49,082 bases of DNA from Pseudomonadota bacterium (GCA_023387335.1 JAEWIF010000047.1:1-49082), one strand, 5' to 3'; numbered from the stretch's first letter, positions 23,641 through 31,909 are shown. Notes: a model not told the origin generated them from the letters alone. A program made the numbers and translations.

Positions 23641-24699
23641 TCAGGGCAGCAGCCGCAGCGCCTGCATGTAGCGCGGCTGCACCATCAGGTCGTCCCAGGC
23701 GGGCGCCTCGCCCACCGGCAGCAGCGCCAGGCGGCGCTGCTCGCTGGCCGGGTCGCCCTGCCACTGGCCCTTGAGCTGGGATTCGGCCAGGCCGTCCAGC
23801 AGCTCGTCGACCGGCTTGCCCTCGCCCACCGACTGGTTGCACAGCAGCACCATGTCGCAGCCGGCGTTGAGCGCGGCCACCGCGGCCTCGGTGTAGCTGA
23901 CCACCTTGTCTTCGATGCGGCGCGCGCCTTCCATGCTGAGGTCGTCGCTGAAGATGGCGCCCTGGAAACCCAGGCTCTCGCGCAGGATGGCCTGCAGCCA
24001 GCGCGGCGAGAAGCCCGCGGGGAGGCTGTCGACCTTGGGATAGATCACGTGCGCCGGCATCAGGCTGCTGAGCGTGGTGTTGAGCCAGCCGTACGGCGCC
24101 GCGTCTTCCGACAGGATGGCCCGCAGCGCGCGCTTGTCGACCGGAATCTCGGTGTGCGAGTCCGCCTTGACGAAGCCGTGCCCCGGAAAGTGCTTGCCGC
24201 AGTTGGCCATGCCGGCCTGCAGCAGGCCGTGCATCAGGCTCTTGGCGAGCATGGAGACGACCCGCGCGTCGCGGTGGAAGGCGCGGTCGCCGATGACGCC
24301 GGATTCGCCCCAATCGAGGTCCAGCACCGGGGTGAAGCTGAAGTCCACGCCGCACGCGCGCAGTTCGGACGCCAGCACGTAGCCGGCGGCGGTGGCGGCG
24401 TTGGTGGCGCCCAGCGCGTCGCGCATCCACTGTTCGCCGAACACGCGCATGGGCGGCAGGTGGGTGAAACCACCTTCGCGGAAGCGCTGCACGCGGCCGC
24501 CTTCGTGGTCCACGCAGATCAGCAGGTCGGCGCGCACCGACTTGATGTCGGCGCACAGGCGCGTGAGCTGCTCGCGGTCCTTCCAGTTGCGCGAGAAGAG
24601 GATCAGGCCGCCGGTCAGCGGGTTCTGAAGGCGGCGGCGGTCGACGTCGGTCAGTTCGGTGCCGGCGATGTCGAGGATCAGGGGGGCGTGTTCGTTCAT
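23641..24699 (-). CDS. nagZ: Beta-N-acetylhexosaminidase NagZ (peptidoglycan recycling)
   Basis: Cytoplasmic GH3 enzyme that removes GlcNAc from anhydro-muropeptides during cell-wall recycling, which also influences AmpC induction in some species. 352 residues. The family signature KHFPGHGFVKADSHTEIP is present and contains the Asp-His catalytic dyad loop; the nucleophile aspartate lies in AIFSDDLSMEGA. It is the last gene of the long minus-strand cluster, overlapping acpS by 4 bp. Confidence 0.95.
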   Translation of the reverse strand: MNEHAPLILDIAGTELTDVDRRRLQNPLTGGLILFSRNWKDREQLTRLCADIKSVRADLLICVDHEGGRVQRFREGGFTHLPPMRVFGEQWMRDALGATNAATAAGYVLASELRACGVDFSFTPVLDLDWGESGVIGDRAFHRDARVVSMLAKSLMHGLLQAGMANCGKHFPGHGFVKADSHTEIPVDKRALRAILSEDAAPYGWLNTTLSSLMPAHVIYPKVDSLPAGFSPRWLQAILRESLGFQGAIFSDDLSMEGARRIEDKVVSYTEAAVAALNAGCDMVLLCNQSVGEGKPVDELLDGLAESQLKGQWQGDPASEQRRLALLPVGEAPAWDDLMVQPRYMQALRLLP

Positions 24700-25103
24700 T
24701 CGCGTGTTTCTTGTTTTCGCTCCACCACCACGAAGCTGGCGGCGTAGTCGGTTTCGTCGGTGACGCTGACGTGGGCGACGAGCCCGCGCGCGTCAAACCA
24801 TTCCTTGAGCGCGCCGTGCAGCACGATCACCGGCTGGCCGCTGGGCAGCTTGGCCACCTCGCAGCTGCGCCACGTCATCGGCATGCGCATGCCCATGCCC
24901 ACGGCCTTGCTGAAGGCCTCCTTGGCGGAGAAGCGGGTGGCGAGGTAGCGCACGCCGCGTTCGGGCCAGCGGGCGCTGCGGCTGCGCCAGGTGGCGAGTT
25001 CGGCTTCGGAAAGGATCTTGAGGGCGAAGCGGTCGCCGTGTTTTTCCAGCGACGCGCGGATGCGGCGCACGTCGCAGACGTCGGTGCCGATGCCGTACAC
25101 CAT
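24696..25103 (-). CDS. acpS: Holo-[acyl-carrier-protein] synthase
   Basis: Transfers 4'-phosphopantetheine from CoA to the serine of acyl carrier protein, whose gene acpP lies 12 kb away in the same cluster. 135 residues, the normal size, with the Mg-binding IGTDVCDVRRI (Asp ~8) and the RFSAKEAFSKAVGMG motif (Glu ~60). Overlaps nagZ by 4 bp and follows pdxJ by 16 bp, the usual pdxJ-acpS pairing. Confidence 0.96.
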   Translation of the reverse strand: MVYGIGTDVCDVRRIRASLEKHGDRFALKILSEAELATWRSRSARWPERGVRYLATRFSAKEAFSKAVGMGMRMPMTWRSCEVAKLPSGQPVIVLHGALKEWFDARGLVAHVSVTDETDYAASFVVVERKQETRE

Positions 25104-25119
25104 GCGGGCGCTCCGGCGG

Positions 25120-25872
25120 TCAGGCGGACGCGGAGTCGATGCAGGCCAGGTAGGCCTTCACCGTCGCTTCGTAGCCGAGCTCCAGCGCGTCGGCGATCAG
25201 GGCATGGCCGATGGAAACCTCGCGCACGCCGGGCACGGCGCGCAGGAAGTCGGCCAGGTTGTCGCGGTTGAGGTCGTGGCCGGCGTTGACCTCGAGGCCG
25301 GCCGCCTGCGCGGCGCGCGCCGCTTCGGCGAACTGGCGCAGCACCTCGTCCTGACGCACGGTGCCCCAGGCGCGCGCGTAGCTTTCGGTGTAGAGCTCGA
25401 CGCGGTCGGCGCCGACGGCGCGCACGGCGGCCATCATCTCCGGGCGCGGGTCCATGAACAGGCTGACGCGCACGCCGAGCGCGCGCGCCTCCTGGATGAG
25501 CGGACGCAGCCGGTCGGCGTCCTTGGGGAAGTCCCAGCCGTGGTCGCTGGTGAACTGCCCTTCCGCATCGGGCACGAAGGTGCACTGGTGCGGCCTCAGC
25601 CGGCGCACGAAGTCCATGAGGTTGTGGAAGGGGTTGCCCTCGATGTTGTACTCGGCGCCGGCGTGGTGGCCGACCAGTTCGCTGAGCGCGGGCACGTCGT
25701 CGCCGCGGATGTGGCGGCCGTCCGGACGCGGATGCACCGTGATGCCGTGCGCGCCGGCCTGCAGGCAGATGGAAGCGGCGCGGACCAGGCTGGGGATGCC
25801 CAGGTGACGCGTGTTGCGCACCAGCGCGACCTTGTTCAGGTTGACGGAGAGCGCCGTCTTGGGAGCGGTCAT
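25120..25872 (-). CDS. pdxJ: Pyridoxine 5'-phosphate synthase
   Basis: Condenses 1-deoxyxylulose 5-phosphate with 3-amino-2-oxopropyl phosphate in the DXP-dependent vitamin B6 pathway. The 250-residue TIM barrel has LSVNLNKVALVRNTR at the start, the GITVHPRPDGRHI active-site block (His and Arg), and the GLEVNAGHDLN and EVSIGHALIADAL segments. ATG 25872 overlaps the recO stop by 4 bp. The product PLP is a cofactor for, among others, TrpB and the sugar aminotransferase in this window. Confidence 0.96.
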   Translation of the reverse strand: MTAPKTALSVNLNKVALVRNTRHLGIPSLVRAASICLQAGAHGITVHPRPDGRHIRGDDVPALSELVGHHAGAEYNIEGNPFHNLMDFVRRLRPHQCTFVPDAEGQFTSDHGWDFPKDADRLRPLIQEARALGVRVSLFMDPRPEMMAAVRAVGADRVELYTESYARAWGTVRQDEVLRQFAEAARAAQAAGLEVNAGHDLNRDNLADFLRAVPGVREVSIGHALIADALELGYEATVKAYLACIDSASA

Positions 25873-26618
25873 AGGGATTGCAGGTCCAGCATCAGCTGGC
25901 GCGTGCGCAGCGTGGAGACGCCGCAATGGTAGTGCAGCAGGTGGCGCAGCTGCGGCTTGAGCTCGGCCGGCTCGGCGGCGGCTCGCAAGGTAGCGGTGAA
26001 CGGTGCGGCGTCGCCCAGCGCCGACTGCAGCTGCAGCCACTGGGCGCCGGTCAGCGCGGGGCGATCGAACGCCGCGGCCACGAGCCCGCTTTCGGGCAGC
26101 AGCGAGTACCGCGCCTGAGGGTCGAGCGATGCCAGCGTCAGGGTCTCGGTGTCCAGCGACGGCAGCAGGCCGACCTCGCGCAGCAGCAGCAGCTCGAACG
26201 CGCGCAGCGCCGGTTGCAGCGCCTCGCCGTGTTCGGACGCGAGCACGCCGACCGCCTGCGCGTAGGCATCGAACAGGCGCGGATGCGGATCGTCGCGTGC
26301 CAGCAGGCGAAGCAGCAGCTCGTTGAGGTAGTAACCTGACAGCAGCGCGTCGCCGGTCGGCATCACCTGCCCGCCCACCCACTCGGCGCCCTTGAGCGTG
26401 CGGATCTCTGCGTCGCCGCCGAACGCCAGGCGCAGCGGCTGCAGCGGCAGCAGCACGGGGCGGAAGTTGGAGCTGGGGCGCTTGGCGCCCTTGGCGACGA
26501 GAGCGAGACGACCGTGGTGCCGGGAGAAGACCTCGACGATCAGGCTGGACTCGCTCCAGTCGTAGCGATGGAGAACGAAGGACGGCTCGTCCGAGATCCT
26601 TCGGCTACTCGTAGCCAA
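25869..26618 (-). CDS. recO: DNA repair protein RecO
   Basis: Mediator that loads RecA on SSB-coated DNA in the RecFOR gap-repair pathway. 249 residues, with an N-terminal OB fold (FVLHRYDWSESSLIVEVFSRHHGRLALVAKGAKR) and a helical C-terminal part (GYYLNELLLRLLARDDPHPRLFDAY). No zinc-binding cysteine cluster is seen, as is usual for proteobacterial RecO. It overlaps era by 14 bp and pdxJ by 4 bp. Confidence 0.94.
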   Translation of the reverse strand: MATSSRRISDEPSFVLHRYDWSESSLIVEVFSRHHGRLALVAKGAKRPSSNFRPVLLPLQPLRLAFGGDAEIRTLKGAEWVGGQVMPTGDALLSGYYLNELLLRLLARDDPHPRLFDAYAQAVGVLASEHGEALQPALRAFELLLLREVGLLPSLDTETLTLASLDPQARYSLLPESGLVAAAFDRPALTGAQWLQLQSALGDAAPFTATLRAAAEPAELKPQLRHLLHYHCGVSTLRTRQLMLDLQSL

Positions 26619-27528
26619 AGCTGCGCACCCGCGCCTCGTCGTCGGCCCAGCCCGTGCGCACCTTGACCCACAGCTCGATGAACACCTTGGCGCCCATCAG
26701 CTTCTCCAGTTCCTGGCGCGTCTCGGTGCCGATGCGCTTCAGGCGCTCGCCCTTGTCGCCGATGACCATGGCCTTGTGGCTGTCGCGCTCGACCACGATG
26801 GTGGCGGCGATCTTGACGAAGCGGCCGTGCTGCGGGCTGGGTTCCTCCTCGAACTTCTCGATCACCACGGTCGACGTGTAGGGCAGCTCCTCGCCGGTCA
26901 GGCGGAACAGCTTCTCGCGCACCGTCTCGCCGGCGAGGAACTTCTCGCTGCGGTCGGTGAGCTCGTCCTCGGCGTACCACCAGGGCTGCTCGGGCAGGTA
27001 TTTCTCGCAGATGCCGAAGAGGCGCTCGATGTCCTTGGCGTTCTTGGCCGACATGGGCACGAACTCGGCGAAGGCGTGGCGCTCCTGCATGTCGCGCAGC
27101 CAGGGGGCGATCTCGGCGCGGCGGTGCACCTGGTCCAGCTTGTTGGCCACCAGCAGCGCCGGCACGCCGGGCTTCAGGAGCGACAGCACCTTGGCGTCGC
27201 CGAGCGTGAACTTGCCGGCTTCGACCACGAACAGCACTAGGTCGACGTCGCCCACCGCGCCCATCACGGTCTTGTTCAGCGAGCGGTTCAGCGCGGTGGC
27301 GTGGCGGGTCTGGAAGCCCGGCGTGTCGACGAACACGAACTGCGTGTCGCCGATCGTGCGGATGCCGGTGATGCGGTGCCGCGTGGTCTGCGCCTTGCGC
27401 GAGGTGATGCTGATCTTCTGACCCACCAGCGCGTTGAGCAGCGTGGACTTGCCCACGTTGGGCTTGCCGACGATGGCGATCAGGCCGCAACGCTGCGCGG
27501 CGGCCGGTTCCTGCGACTCGGGACTCAT
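26605..27528 (-). CDS. era: GTPase Era (16S rRNA / 30S assembly)
   Basis: Essential Ras-like GTPase that binds the 3' end of 16S rRNA during 30S maturation. 307 residues. G1 is IVGKPNVGKSTLLNAL (residues ~19-34), G3 DTPGF, G4 NKLDQVH, followed by a C-terminal KH RNA-binding domain with VIGDKGERLKRIG (the GxxG loop). It begins directly after the rnc stop codon and overlaps recO; the rnc-era-recO order is strongly conserved and couples rRNA processing to assembly. Confidence 0.97.
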   Translation of the reverse strand: MSPESQEPAAAQRCGLIAIVGKPNVGKSTLLNALVGQKISITSRKAQTTRHRITGIRTIGDTQFVFVDTPGFQTRHATALNRSLNKTVMGAVGDVDLVLFVVEAGKFTLGDAKVLSLLKPGVPALLVANKLDQVHRRAEIAPWLRDMQERHAFAEFVPMSAKNAKDIERLFGICEKYLPEQPWWYAEDELTDRSEKFLAGETVREKLFRLTGEELPYTSTVVIEKFEEEPSPQHGRFVKIAATIVVERDSHKAMVIGDKGERLKRIGTETRQELEKLMGAKVFIELWVKVRTGWADDEARVRSFGYE

Positions 27529-28218
27529 TTATTTCAGGTTCGACTTCAGCTTTTGCAGCATGGCGGCCGCGGCCGCCTGTTCGCCCGCCCGGCGCGAGGG
27601 TCCGATGCCGCGCTCGGAAGCGCCCAGCTCGGGGATCTCGCACTCTACGTCGAAGGTCTGCTTGTGGGCGGCGCCCAGCACACCCGCGACGCGGTAGACG
27701 GGGAGCTTCATTTTGCGTCCCTGCAGCCATTCCTGCAGTTCCGTCTTGGGATCCTTGGCGGCCGCCTGCATGCCGGGGTTGATCTCGACGTCACGGTAGA
27801 GCCGGTGCACCAGGGCTTCGGCCGCGCCGTAGCCGGCATCGAGGTGCACCGCGCCGATGATGGCTTCCAGCGCGTCGGCCAGGATGGAGGGGCGCTTGTG
27901 GCCGCCCGAGCGGGCTTCGCCCTCGCCCAGCTTGAGCACGTCGGGCAGGCCCAGCGCGACGGCCAGCTGGTGCAGCGTGTCCTGCTTGACGAGGTTGGCG
28001 CGCACGCGGGAGAGGTCGCCTTCGGGCAGGTTGCCCAGGCGCTCGTAGAGCAGCGCCGCGACGGCGAGGTTGAGGACGGAGTCGCCCAGGAATTCCAGGC
28101 GCTCGTTGTGCTCGGAAGAGAAGCTGCGGTGGGTCAGCGCCCGCGCCAGCAGCTTCGGTTGCGTGAATTGGTGTTGCAGCCGCGCTTGCAGCGCGGCCAG
28201 TGAGGGCGCGCCGTCCAC
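27529..28218 (-). CDS. rnc: Ribonuclease III
   Basis: Double-strand-specific endoribonuclease that processes rRNA precursors and some mRNAs. 229 residues: an RNase III domain with the signature ERLEFLGDSVLNL (residues ~40-52) and the second acidic cluster DALEAIIGAVHLDAGY, then a C-terminal dsRNA-binding domain (KTELQEWLQGRKMKLPVYRV...GIGPSRRAGEQAAAAAML). The start is GTG 28218. Stop and era start are adjacent without gap or overlap. Rnc may also cleave structured leaders such as those near lepA and rne, but nothing in the sequence proves that. Confidence 0.96.
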   Translation of the reverse strand: MDGAPSLAALQARLQHQFTQPKLLARALTHRSFSSEHNERLEFLGDSVLNLAVAALLYERLGNLPEGDLSRVRANLVKQDTLHQLAVALGLPDVLKLGEGEARSGGHKRPSILADALEAIIGAVHLDAGYGAAEALVHRLYRDVEINPGMQAAAKDPKTELQEWLQGRKMKLPVYRVAGVLGAAHKQTFDVECEIPELGASERGIGPSRRAGEQAAAAAMLQKLKSNLK

Positions 28219-28225
28219 GCCGGCG

Positions 28226-28579
28226 CTACTTGGTCTGGTAGGCGTACTTGAGCAACAGGTACGCGGGGCCGAACATGTGGATCTGCTTGTCGTAGGCGAC
28301 CTTCACGACATTGCGGTTCTCGACCTTGGTGATCTCCAGGTCCTTGGAGGTGATCGACTTGATGTCGTCCACGTTGGCGGAATTCGCGAACGCAGTGCGG
28401 ACCTCCTGCGGAGTGGATCCCTCCTTGGCCCGCTCGAGCGCCTTCACGATCGCCTGGTATTCCAGGGCGCTGGGAACGATCTGCGCCGCCATGACGGCTC
28501 CGACACCGAGCACCGCCATCACGATGATCAGGCCAAGGAACGAGATGCCGGCCTGGCGGCCCTTCGAGCTGCGCTTCAT
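28226..28579 (-). CDS. DUF4845 protein with pilin-like N-terminus
   Basis: 117 residues. The N-terminus (RQAGISFLGLIIVMAVLGVGAVMAAQ) is a short basic stretch followed by one hydrophobic helix, reminiscent of a type IV pilin/pseudopilin start; a small extracytoplasmic domain follows (EVRTAFANSANVDDIKSI). DUF4845 genes sit between lepB and rnc in many beta- and gamma-proteobacteria, and no function is established. The position next to signal peptidase I suggests a link to membrane or export quality control, but that is context only. Gaps of 31 bp to lepB and 7 bp to rnc fit one transcript. Confidence 0.88.
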   Translation of the reverse strand: MKRSSKGRQAGISFLGLIIVMAVLGVGAVMAAQIVPSALEYQAIVKALERAKEGSTPQEVRTAFANSANVDDIKSITSKDLEITKVENRNVVKVAYDKQIHMFGPAYLLLKYAYQTK

Positions 28580-28610
28580 TTCTGTCTACCCCTCTCTTCT
28601 CCAACAACTC

Positions 28611-29579
28611 TTATTCGAAGGAACCGATCCGCCCGATGTCGCCGAAATTCATCCAGATGAAGAAGGCCTTGCCGACGATGTTGCGGTCCGGCACGAAGCC
28701 CCAGAACCGCGAGTCGAGCGAGTTGTCCCGGTTGTCCCCCATCATGAAATAGTGTCCGGGAGGCACCTTGCATGTGACGCCCTCGACACTGTAGCGGCAA
28801 TTCTCCTTGAAGGGAAAATCCTCGGCGCCCGGGATGAACGCGGGCCTGTCGTCGTCGTTCAACACGCGATAGGACTTGCCCTCCAGCGACTCGGCGAACT
28901 GGCGCGAGTAGCGCATGGAGTCGTCGTCGAAGTAATCGGACTGCGGCTGGTGCGGCACGGGCTTTCCGTTGATCGTGAGACGCTTGTTCAGATAAGCGAT
29001 CTCGTCACCCGGCACGCCGATCACGCGCTTGATGTAGTCAAGGCTCGGCTTGGGGGGATAGCGGAACACCATCACGTCGCCGCGCGCGGGCGGCTTGCCT
29101 TCCGTGATGCGGGTGTTGAGCACCGGCAGGCGCAGGCCGTAGGTGAACTTGTTGACCAGGATCAGGTCGCCCACCAGCAGCGTCGGGATCATCGAGCCTG
29201 ACGGGATCTTGAACGGCTCGACCAGGAACGAGCGCAGCACGAACACCGCCAGGATCACGGGGAACAGGCCCGCGGTCCAGTCCAGCCACCAGGGCTGCAT
29301 CAGCAGCTTCTGCCGGGTCTGGTCGATGTCGGGGGTGTCGACCTGGGTGATGCCCTGGGCGGCCAGTTGCGTGCGGCGCTGCTGCGCCTGCGCCGCCACC
29401 GATTCGGCGCCGCGGCGACGCCTGGGCAGGAACCAGAGCCGCTCGGCGACCCAGTAGACGCCGGTGACCAGGGTGGCCAGGAACAGCAGCAGCGCGAAGT
29501 TGCCCTCGAGGAAGCCCAGGTACCAGGCGAACGCGTAGCCGGCGAAGGCCGCGAGCACCGCGGCGGTCAGGATCGGCAT
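28611..29579 (-). CDS. lepB: Signal peptidase I
   Basis: Inner-membrane protease that cleaves signal peptides of exported proteins. 322 residues: two N-terminal membrane segments (about 3-20 and 28-45, then ~105-125 before the catalytic domain), the Ser nucleophile in FKIPSGSMIPTLLVGD and the general-base Lys in DYIKRVIGVPGDEI, followed by the GHYFMMGDNRDNSLDSR box. Start ATG 29579, 7 bp from the lepA stop; lepA-lepB is the usual pair. Confidence 0.97.
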   Translation of the reverse strand: MPILTAAVLAAFAGYAFAWYLGFLEGNFALLLFLATLVTGVYWVAERLWFLPRRRRGAESVAAQAQQRRTQLAAQGITQVDTPDIDQTRQKLLMQPWWLDWTAGLFPVILAVFVLRSFLVEPFKIPSGSMIPTLLVGDLILVNKFTYGLRLPVLNTRITEGKPPARGDVMVFRYPPKPSLDYIKRVIGVPGDEIAYLNKRLTINGKPVPHQPQSDYFDDDSMRYSRQFAESLEGKSYRVLNDDDRPAFIPGAEDFPFKENCRYSVEGVTCKVPPGHYFMMGDNRDNSLDSRFWGFVPDRNIVGKAFFIWMNFGDIGRIGSFE

Positions 29580-29586
29580 GGCGGAC

Positions 29587-31398
29587 CTATTCCTCGACCT
29601 GCAGGATGGCGAGGAATGCTTCCTGGGGGACTTCGACCGAACCGATCTGCTTCATGCGTTTCTTGCCTGCCTTCTGTTTTTCGAGGAGCTTGCGCTTGCG
29701 GCTGATGTCGCCGCCGTAACATTTTGCCAGCACGTTCTTGCGCAGCGCCTTGACCGTCTCGCGCGCGATGACGTTGGCGCCGATGGCCGCCTGGATGGCC
29801 ACGTCGAACATCTGGCGGCTGATGATCTCGCGCATCTTGGCCACCACCGCGCGGCCGCGGTACTGCGCCTGGGTGCGGTGGACGATGATGGAGAGCGCAT
29901 CCACCCGCTCGCCGTTGAGCAGGATGTCGACCTTCACCACGTCGGACGCGCGGTACTCCTTGAACTCGTAGTCCATGGACGCGTAGCCGCGGCTGACCGA
30001 CTTCAGCTTGTCGAAGAAGTCCAGCACGATCTCACCGAGCGGCAGCTCGTAGGTCAGCATCACCTGGCGGCCGTGGTAGGCCATGTTCATCTGCACGCCG
30101 CGCTTCTGGTTGGCCAGGGTCATCACGGCGCCGACGTACTCCTGCGGCATGTACAGGTGCACCGTCACGACCGGCTCGCGGATCTCCTCGATGCGGCCCT
30201 GGTCGGGCATCTTGGACGGGTTCTCGACCATGATGACCTCGCCGTCGCCCTTGACCACCTGGTAGACCACGCTCGGCGCGGTGGTGATCAGGTCCTGGTC
30301 GAACTCGCGCTCCAGGCGCTCCTGCACGATCTCCATGTGCAGCAGGCCCAGGAAGCCGCAGCGGAAGCCGAAGCCCAGCGCCTGGCTGACCTCGGGCTCA
30401 TAGCGCAGCGAGGCGTCGTTCAGCTTGAGCTTCTCCAGCGCGTCGCGCAGGCTGTCGTACTGGTTGGCCTCGGTCGGGTACAGGCCCGCGAACACCTGCG
30501 GCTGGATCTCCTTGAAGCCGGGCAGCGGTTCGGTCGCGGTGAACGCGGCGCCGCCGGTGCCGGCCTTCACCATGGTGACGGTATCGCCCACCTTGGCCGC
30601 CTGCAGCTCCTTGATGCCGGCGATGATGTAGCCCACCTCGCCCGCCTCCAGCGAGTCGCGCTGCTCGTTGGCCGGCGTGAAGACGCCGAGCTGGTTGGCC
30701 TCGTAGGTGGCCTCGGTGGCCATCAGCTTGATGCGGTCGCCCTTGGCCAGGCGGCCGTCGACCACGCGCACCAGCATCACCACGCCGACGTAGCTGTCGA
30801 ACCAGCTGTCGATGATCATGGCGCGCAGCGCGCCGTCGGGATTGCCGCGCGGCGCCGGCACCTTGGCGACGATCGCTTCCAGGATCTCGTCGATGCCCAT
30901 GCCGGTCTTGGCGGAACAGGGGATGGCCTCGGACGCGTCGATGCCGATCACGTCCTCGACTTCCGACTTCGCGTTCTCGGGATCGGCCTGCGGCAGGTCC
31001 ATCTTGTTCAGCACCGGCAGCACCTCGACGCCGAGGTCGAGCGCGGTGTAGCAGTTGGCGACGGTCTGCGCTTCGACGCCCTGGCTCGCGTCCACCACCA
31101 GCAGCGCGCCCTCGCATGCGGAGAGCGAGCGGCTCACCTCGTACGAGAAGTCGACGTGCCCCGGCGTGTCGATCAGGTTCAGGTTGTAGACGCTCCCATC
31201 GCGGGCCGTGTAGCGCAGTGCGGCGGTCTGCGCCTTGATGGTTATCCCACGCTCTTTTTCGAGATCCATCGAGTCGAGGACCTGCTCTTCCATCTCGCGA
31301 TCGGAGAGGCCGCCGCATCGCTGGATCAGGCGATCCGCCAGCGTCGACTTGCCATGGTCGATGTGGGCGATGATCGAAAAATTTCTGATGTGATTCAT
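29587..31398 (-). CDS. lepA: Translation elongation factor 4 (LepA/EF4)
   Basis: Ribosome-dependent GTPase that acts on stalled or mispositioned ribosomes and in 30S biogenesis. 603 residues with G1 AHIDHGKSTLADRL (residues ~11-24), switch I ERGITIKAQ, G3 DTPGHVDF, G4 NKMDLP, EF-G-like domains II, III and V and the LepA-specific C-terminal domain (RKRKLLEKQKAGKKRMK). I use ATG 31398 (MNHIRNFS); a TTG one codon earlier is in frame. The Shine-Dalgarno is poor. A candidate short RNA or attenuator ends 43 bases upstream and could control this gene. Confidence 0.97.
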   Translation of the reverse strand: MNHIRNFSIIAHIDHGKSTLADRLIQRCGGLSDREMEEQVLDSMDLEKERGITIKAQTAALRYTARDGSVYNLNLIDTPGHVDFSYEVSRSLSACEGALLVVDASQGVEAQTVANCYTALDLGVEVLPVLNKMDLPQADPENAKSEVEDVIGIDASEAIPCSAKTGMGIDEILEAIVAKVPAPRGNPDGALRAMIIDSWFDSYVGVVMLVRVVDGRLAKGDRIKLMATEATYEANQLGVFTPANEQRDSLEAGEVGYIIAGIKELQAAKVGDTVTMVKAGTGGAAFTATEPLPGFKEIQPQVFAGLYPTEANQYDSLRDALEKLKLNDASLRYEPEVSQALGFGFRCGFLGLLHMEIVQERLEREFDQDLITTAPSVVYQVVKGDGEVIMVENPSKMPDQGRIEEIREPVVTVHLYMPQEYVGAVMTLANQKRGVQMNMAYHGRQVMLTYELPLGEIVLDFFDKLKSVSRGYASMDYEFKEYRASDVVKVDILLNGERVDALSIIVHRTQAQYRGRAVVAKMREIISRQMFDVAIQAAIGANVIARETVKALRKNVLAKCYGGDISRKRKLLEKQKAGKKRMKQIGSVEVPQEAFLAILQVEE

Positions 31399-31440
31399 CA
31401 ACGGGAACGCTTAAGTGATTGATTCATCTGGGGCGGCCCC

Positions 31441-31474
31441 AAGAAAAAAGGGCGCGTCGAGTGGCGACGCGCCC
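31441..31474 (-). terminator. Intrinsic terminator upstream of lepA
   Basis: On the minus strand a perfect 10-bp G+C stem (GGGCGCGTCG / CGACGCGCCC; plus-strand arms 31450-31459 and 31465-31474) with a 5-nt loop is followed by TTTTTTCTT (31441-31449). It terminates minus-strand transcription 43 bases before the lepA start. Confidence 0.85.
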
Positions 31475-31508
31475 TGAACCAACAATCTATGGCAACTGCG
31501 ATAGTTGG
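31441..31508 (-). ncRNA. Candidate small RNA or lepA leader attenuator
   Basis: On the minus strand TACAAT (31515-31520) would start a transcript near 31508. The first element is an inverted repeat, CCAACTATC with GATTGTTGG (8 of 9 pairs; plus-strand arms 31500-31508 and 31479-31487); a competing hairpin CAACT/AGTTG (31503-31507 with 31493-31497) uses the same bases. After a short spacer comes a strong G+C hairpin and T-tract, so the product would be about 65 nt. degQ upstream already has its own terminator, so this second terminator implies a separate start. It is either an independent small RNA or a premature-termination leader for lepA. The -35 is not recognisable, which lowers confidence. 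Confidence 0.45.
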
Positions 31509-31514
31509 AGCTTC

Positions 31515-31520
31515 ATTGTA
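31515..31520 (-). promoter_or_regulatory. -10-like element TACAAT for the candidate short RNA
   Basis: TACAAT on the minus strand (plus strand ATTGTA), one mismatch from TATAAT. The sequence 17 bases upstream (CTGTAC) is a poor -35, so the call rests on the -10 and on its position just ahead of the structured transcript. Confidence 0.35.
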
Positions 31521-31856
31521 GGCAAAAAGCCCCGCACGTACAGCCGACGGACCGCCGGGAAGGGCTCGTTGCAGCCCTGCAACGCGAAATTCATCCACAG
31601 GATATCAACAGAACGCGGGAGAGGGTTTCGGGACAACTTGTGGGCGGCCTGTGGATCAGCAGTGGAGTGCTTGGGAGCATCCCGTATCGTGGGTTGGAGC
31701 CCTGCCGTTATGCCAGAAAGCCACCGAGAAGGGCTCTGATTCTATCCATTTGAGTGGGTGCGACTCGGGCAAAAGTTAGCGAGCGCCAACACCACAGCTC
31801 ATCTTTTCGATACGAAAAAAATTGCTGAGGTCGGGAACGACCTCCCCCATTTGCGC

Positions 31857-31889
31857 AAAAGCCCCGAAACCCAGTACGGCTTCGGGGCT
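31857..31889 (-). terminator. Intrinsic terminator of degQ
   Basis: A 9-bp inverted repeat, AGCCCCGAA (31860-31868) and TTCGGGGCT (31881-31889) with a 12-nt loop, begins 21 bases after the degQ stop. On the minus strand it is followed by TTTT (31857-31860, partly pairing within the stem base). It probably ends the fabF/rpoE-degQ transcript. Confidence 0.75.
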
Positions 31890-31909
31890 GTCACGAGGGG
31901 GCTCCGATC

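Larger units (their letters stand above)
31399..31909. other. degQ-lepA intergenic region (511 bp)
   Basis: The longest gap without a protein gene. It is less GC-rich than its surroundings, especially at 31740-31860. From the lepA side it holds an intrinsic terminator (31441-31474), an imperfect inverted repeat (31479-31508), a -10-like TACAAT on the minus strand (31515-31520), and a near-perfect palindrome GTTGCAGCCCTGCAAC (31568-31583). Two DnaA-box-like 9-mers in inverted orientation follow (TCATCCACA 31591-31599 and TGTGGATCA 31650-31658, each one mismatch from consensus). The degQ terminator is at 31857-31889. Short open frames here lack a plausible start or family. I see nothing in 31660-31850. 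Confidence 0.7.

Noticed and set aside
29578..31422. Long plus-strand open frame opposite lepA (and similar long frames opposite trpB, the dehydratase, lysS, fabF and others)
   Set aside because: They are antisense mirror frames caused by high GC at third codon positions; their translations are low-complexity (Arg/His/Ala/Val-rich) and match no family, while the opposite strand encodes a clear conserved protein.
31398..31598. 66-residue minus-strand ORF upstream of lepA
   Set aside because: It runs through the terminator hairpin and T-tract, lacks a Shine-Dalgarno and matches nothing; the structure is better explained as a short RNA or leader.
31591..31658. Replication origin because of DnaA-box-like words
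   Set aside because: Only two imperfect boxes, no AT-rich unwinding region, and no dnaA, rpmH or parAB nearby.
31675..31740. tRNA-like stretch (GTGGGTTGGAGCCC resembling a T-arm)
   Set aside because: No GTTCGA core, no matching acceptor stem and no D- or anticodon arm could be built.
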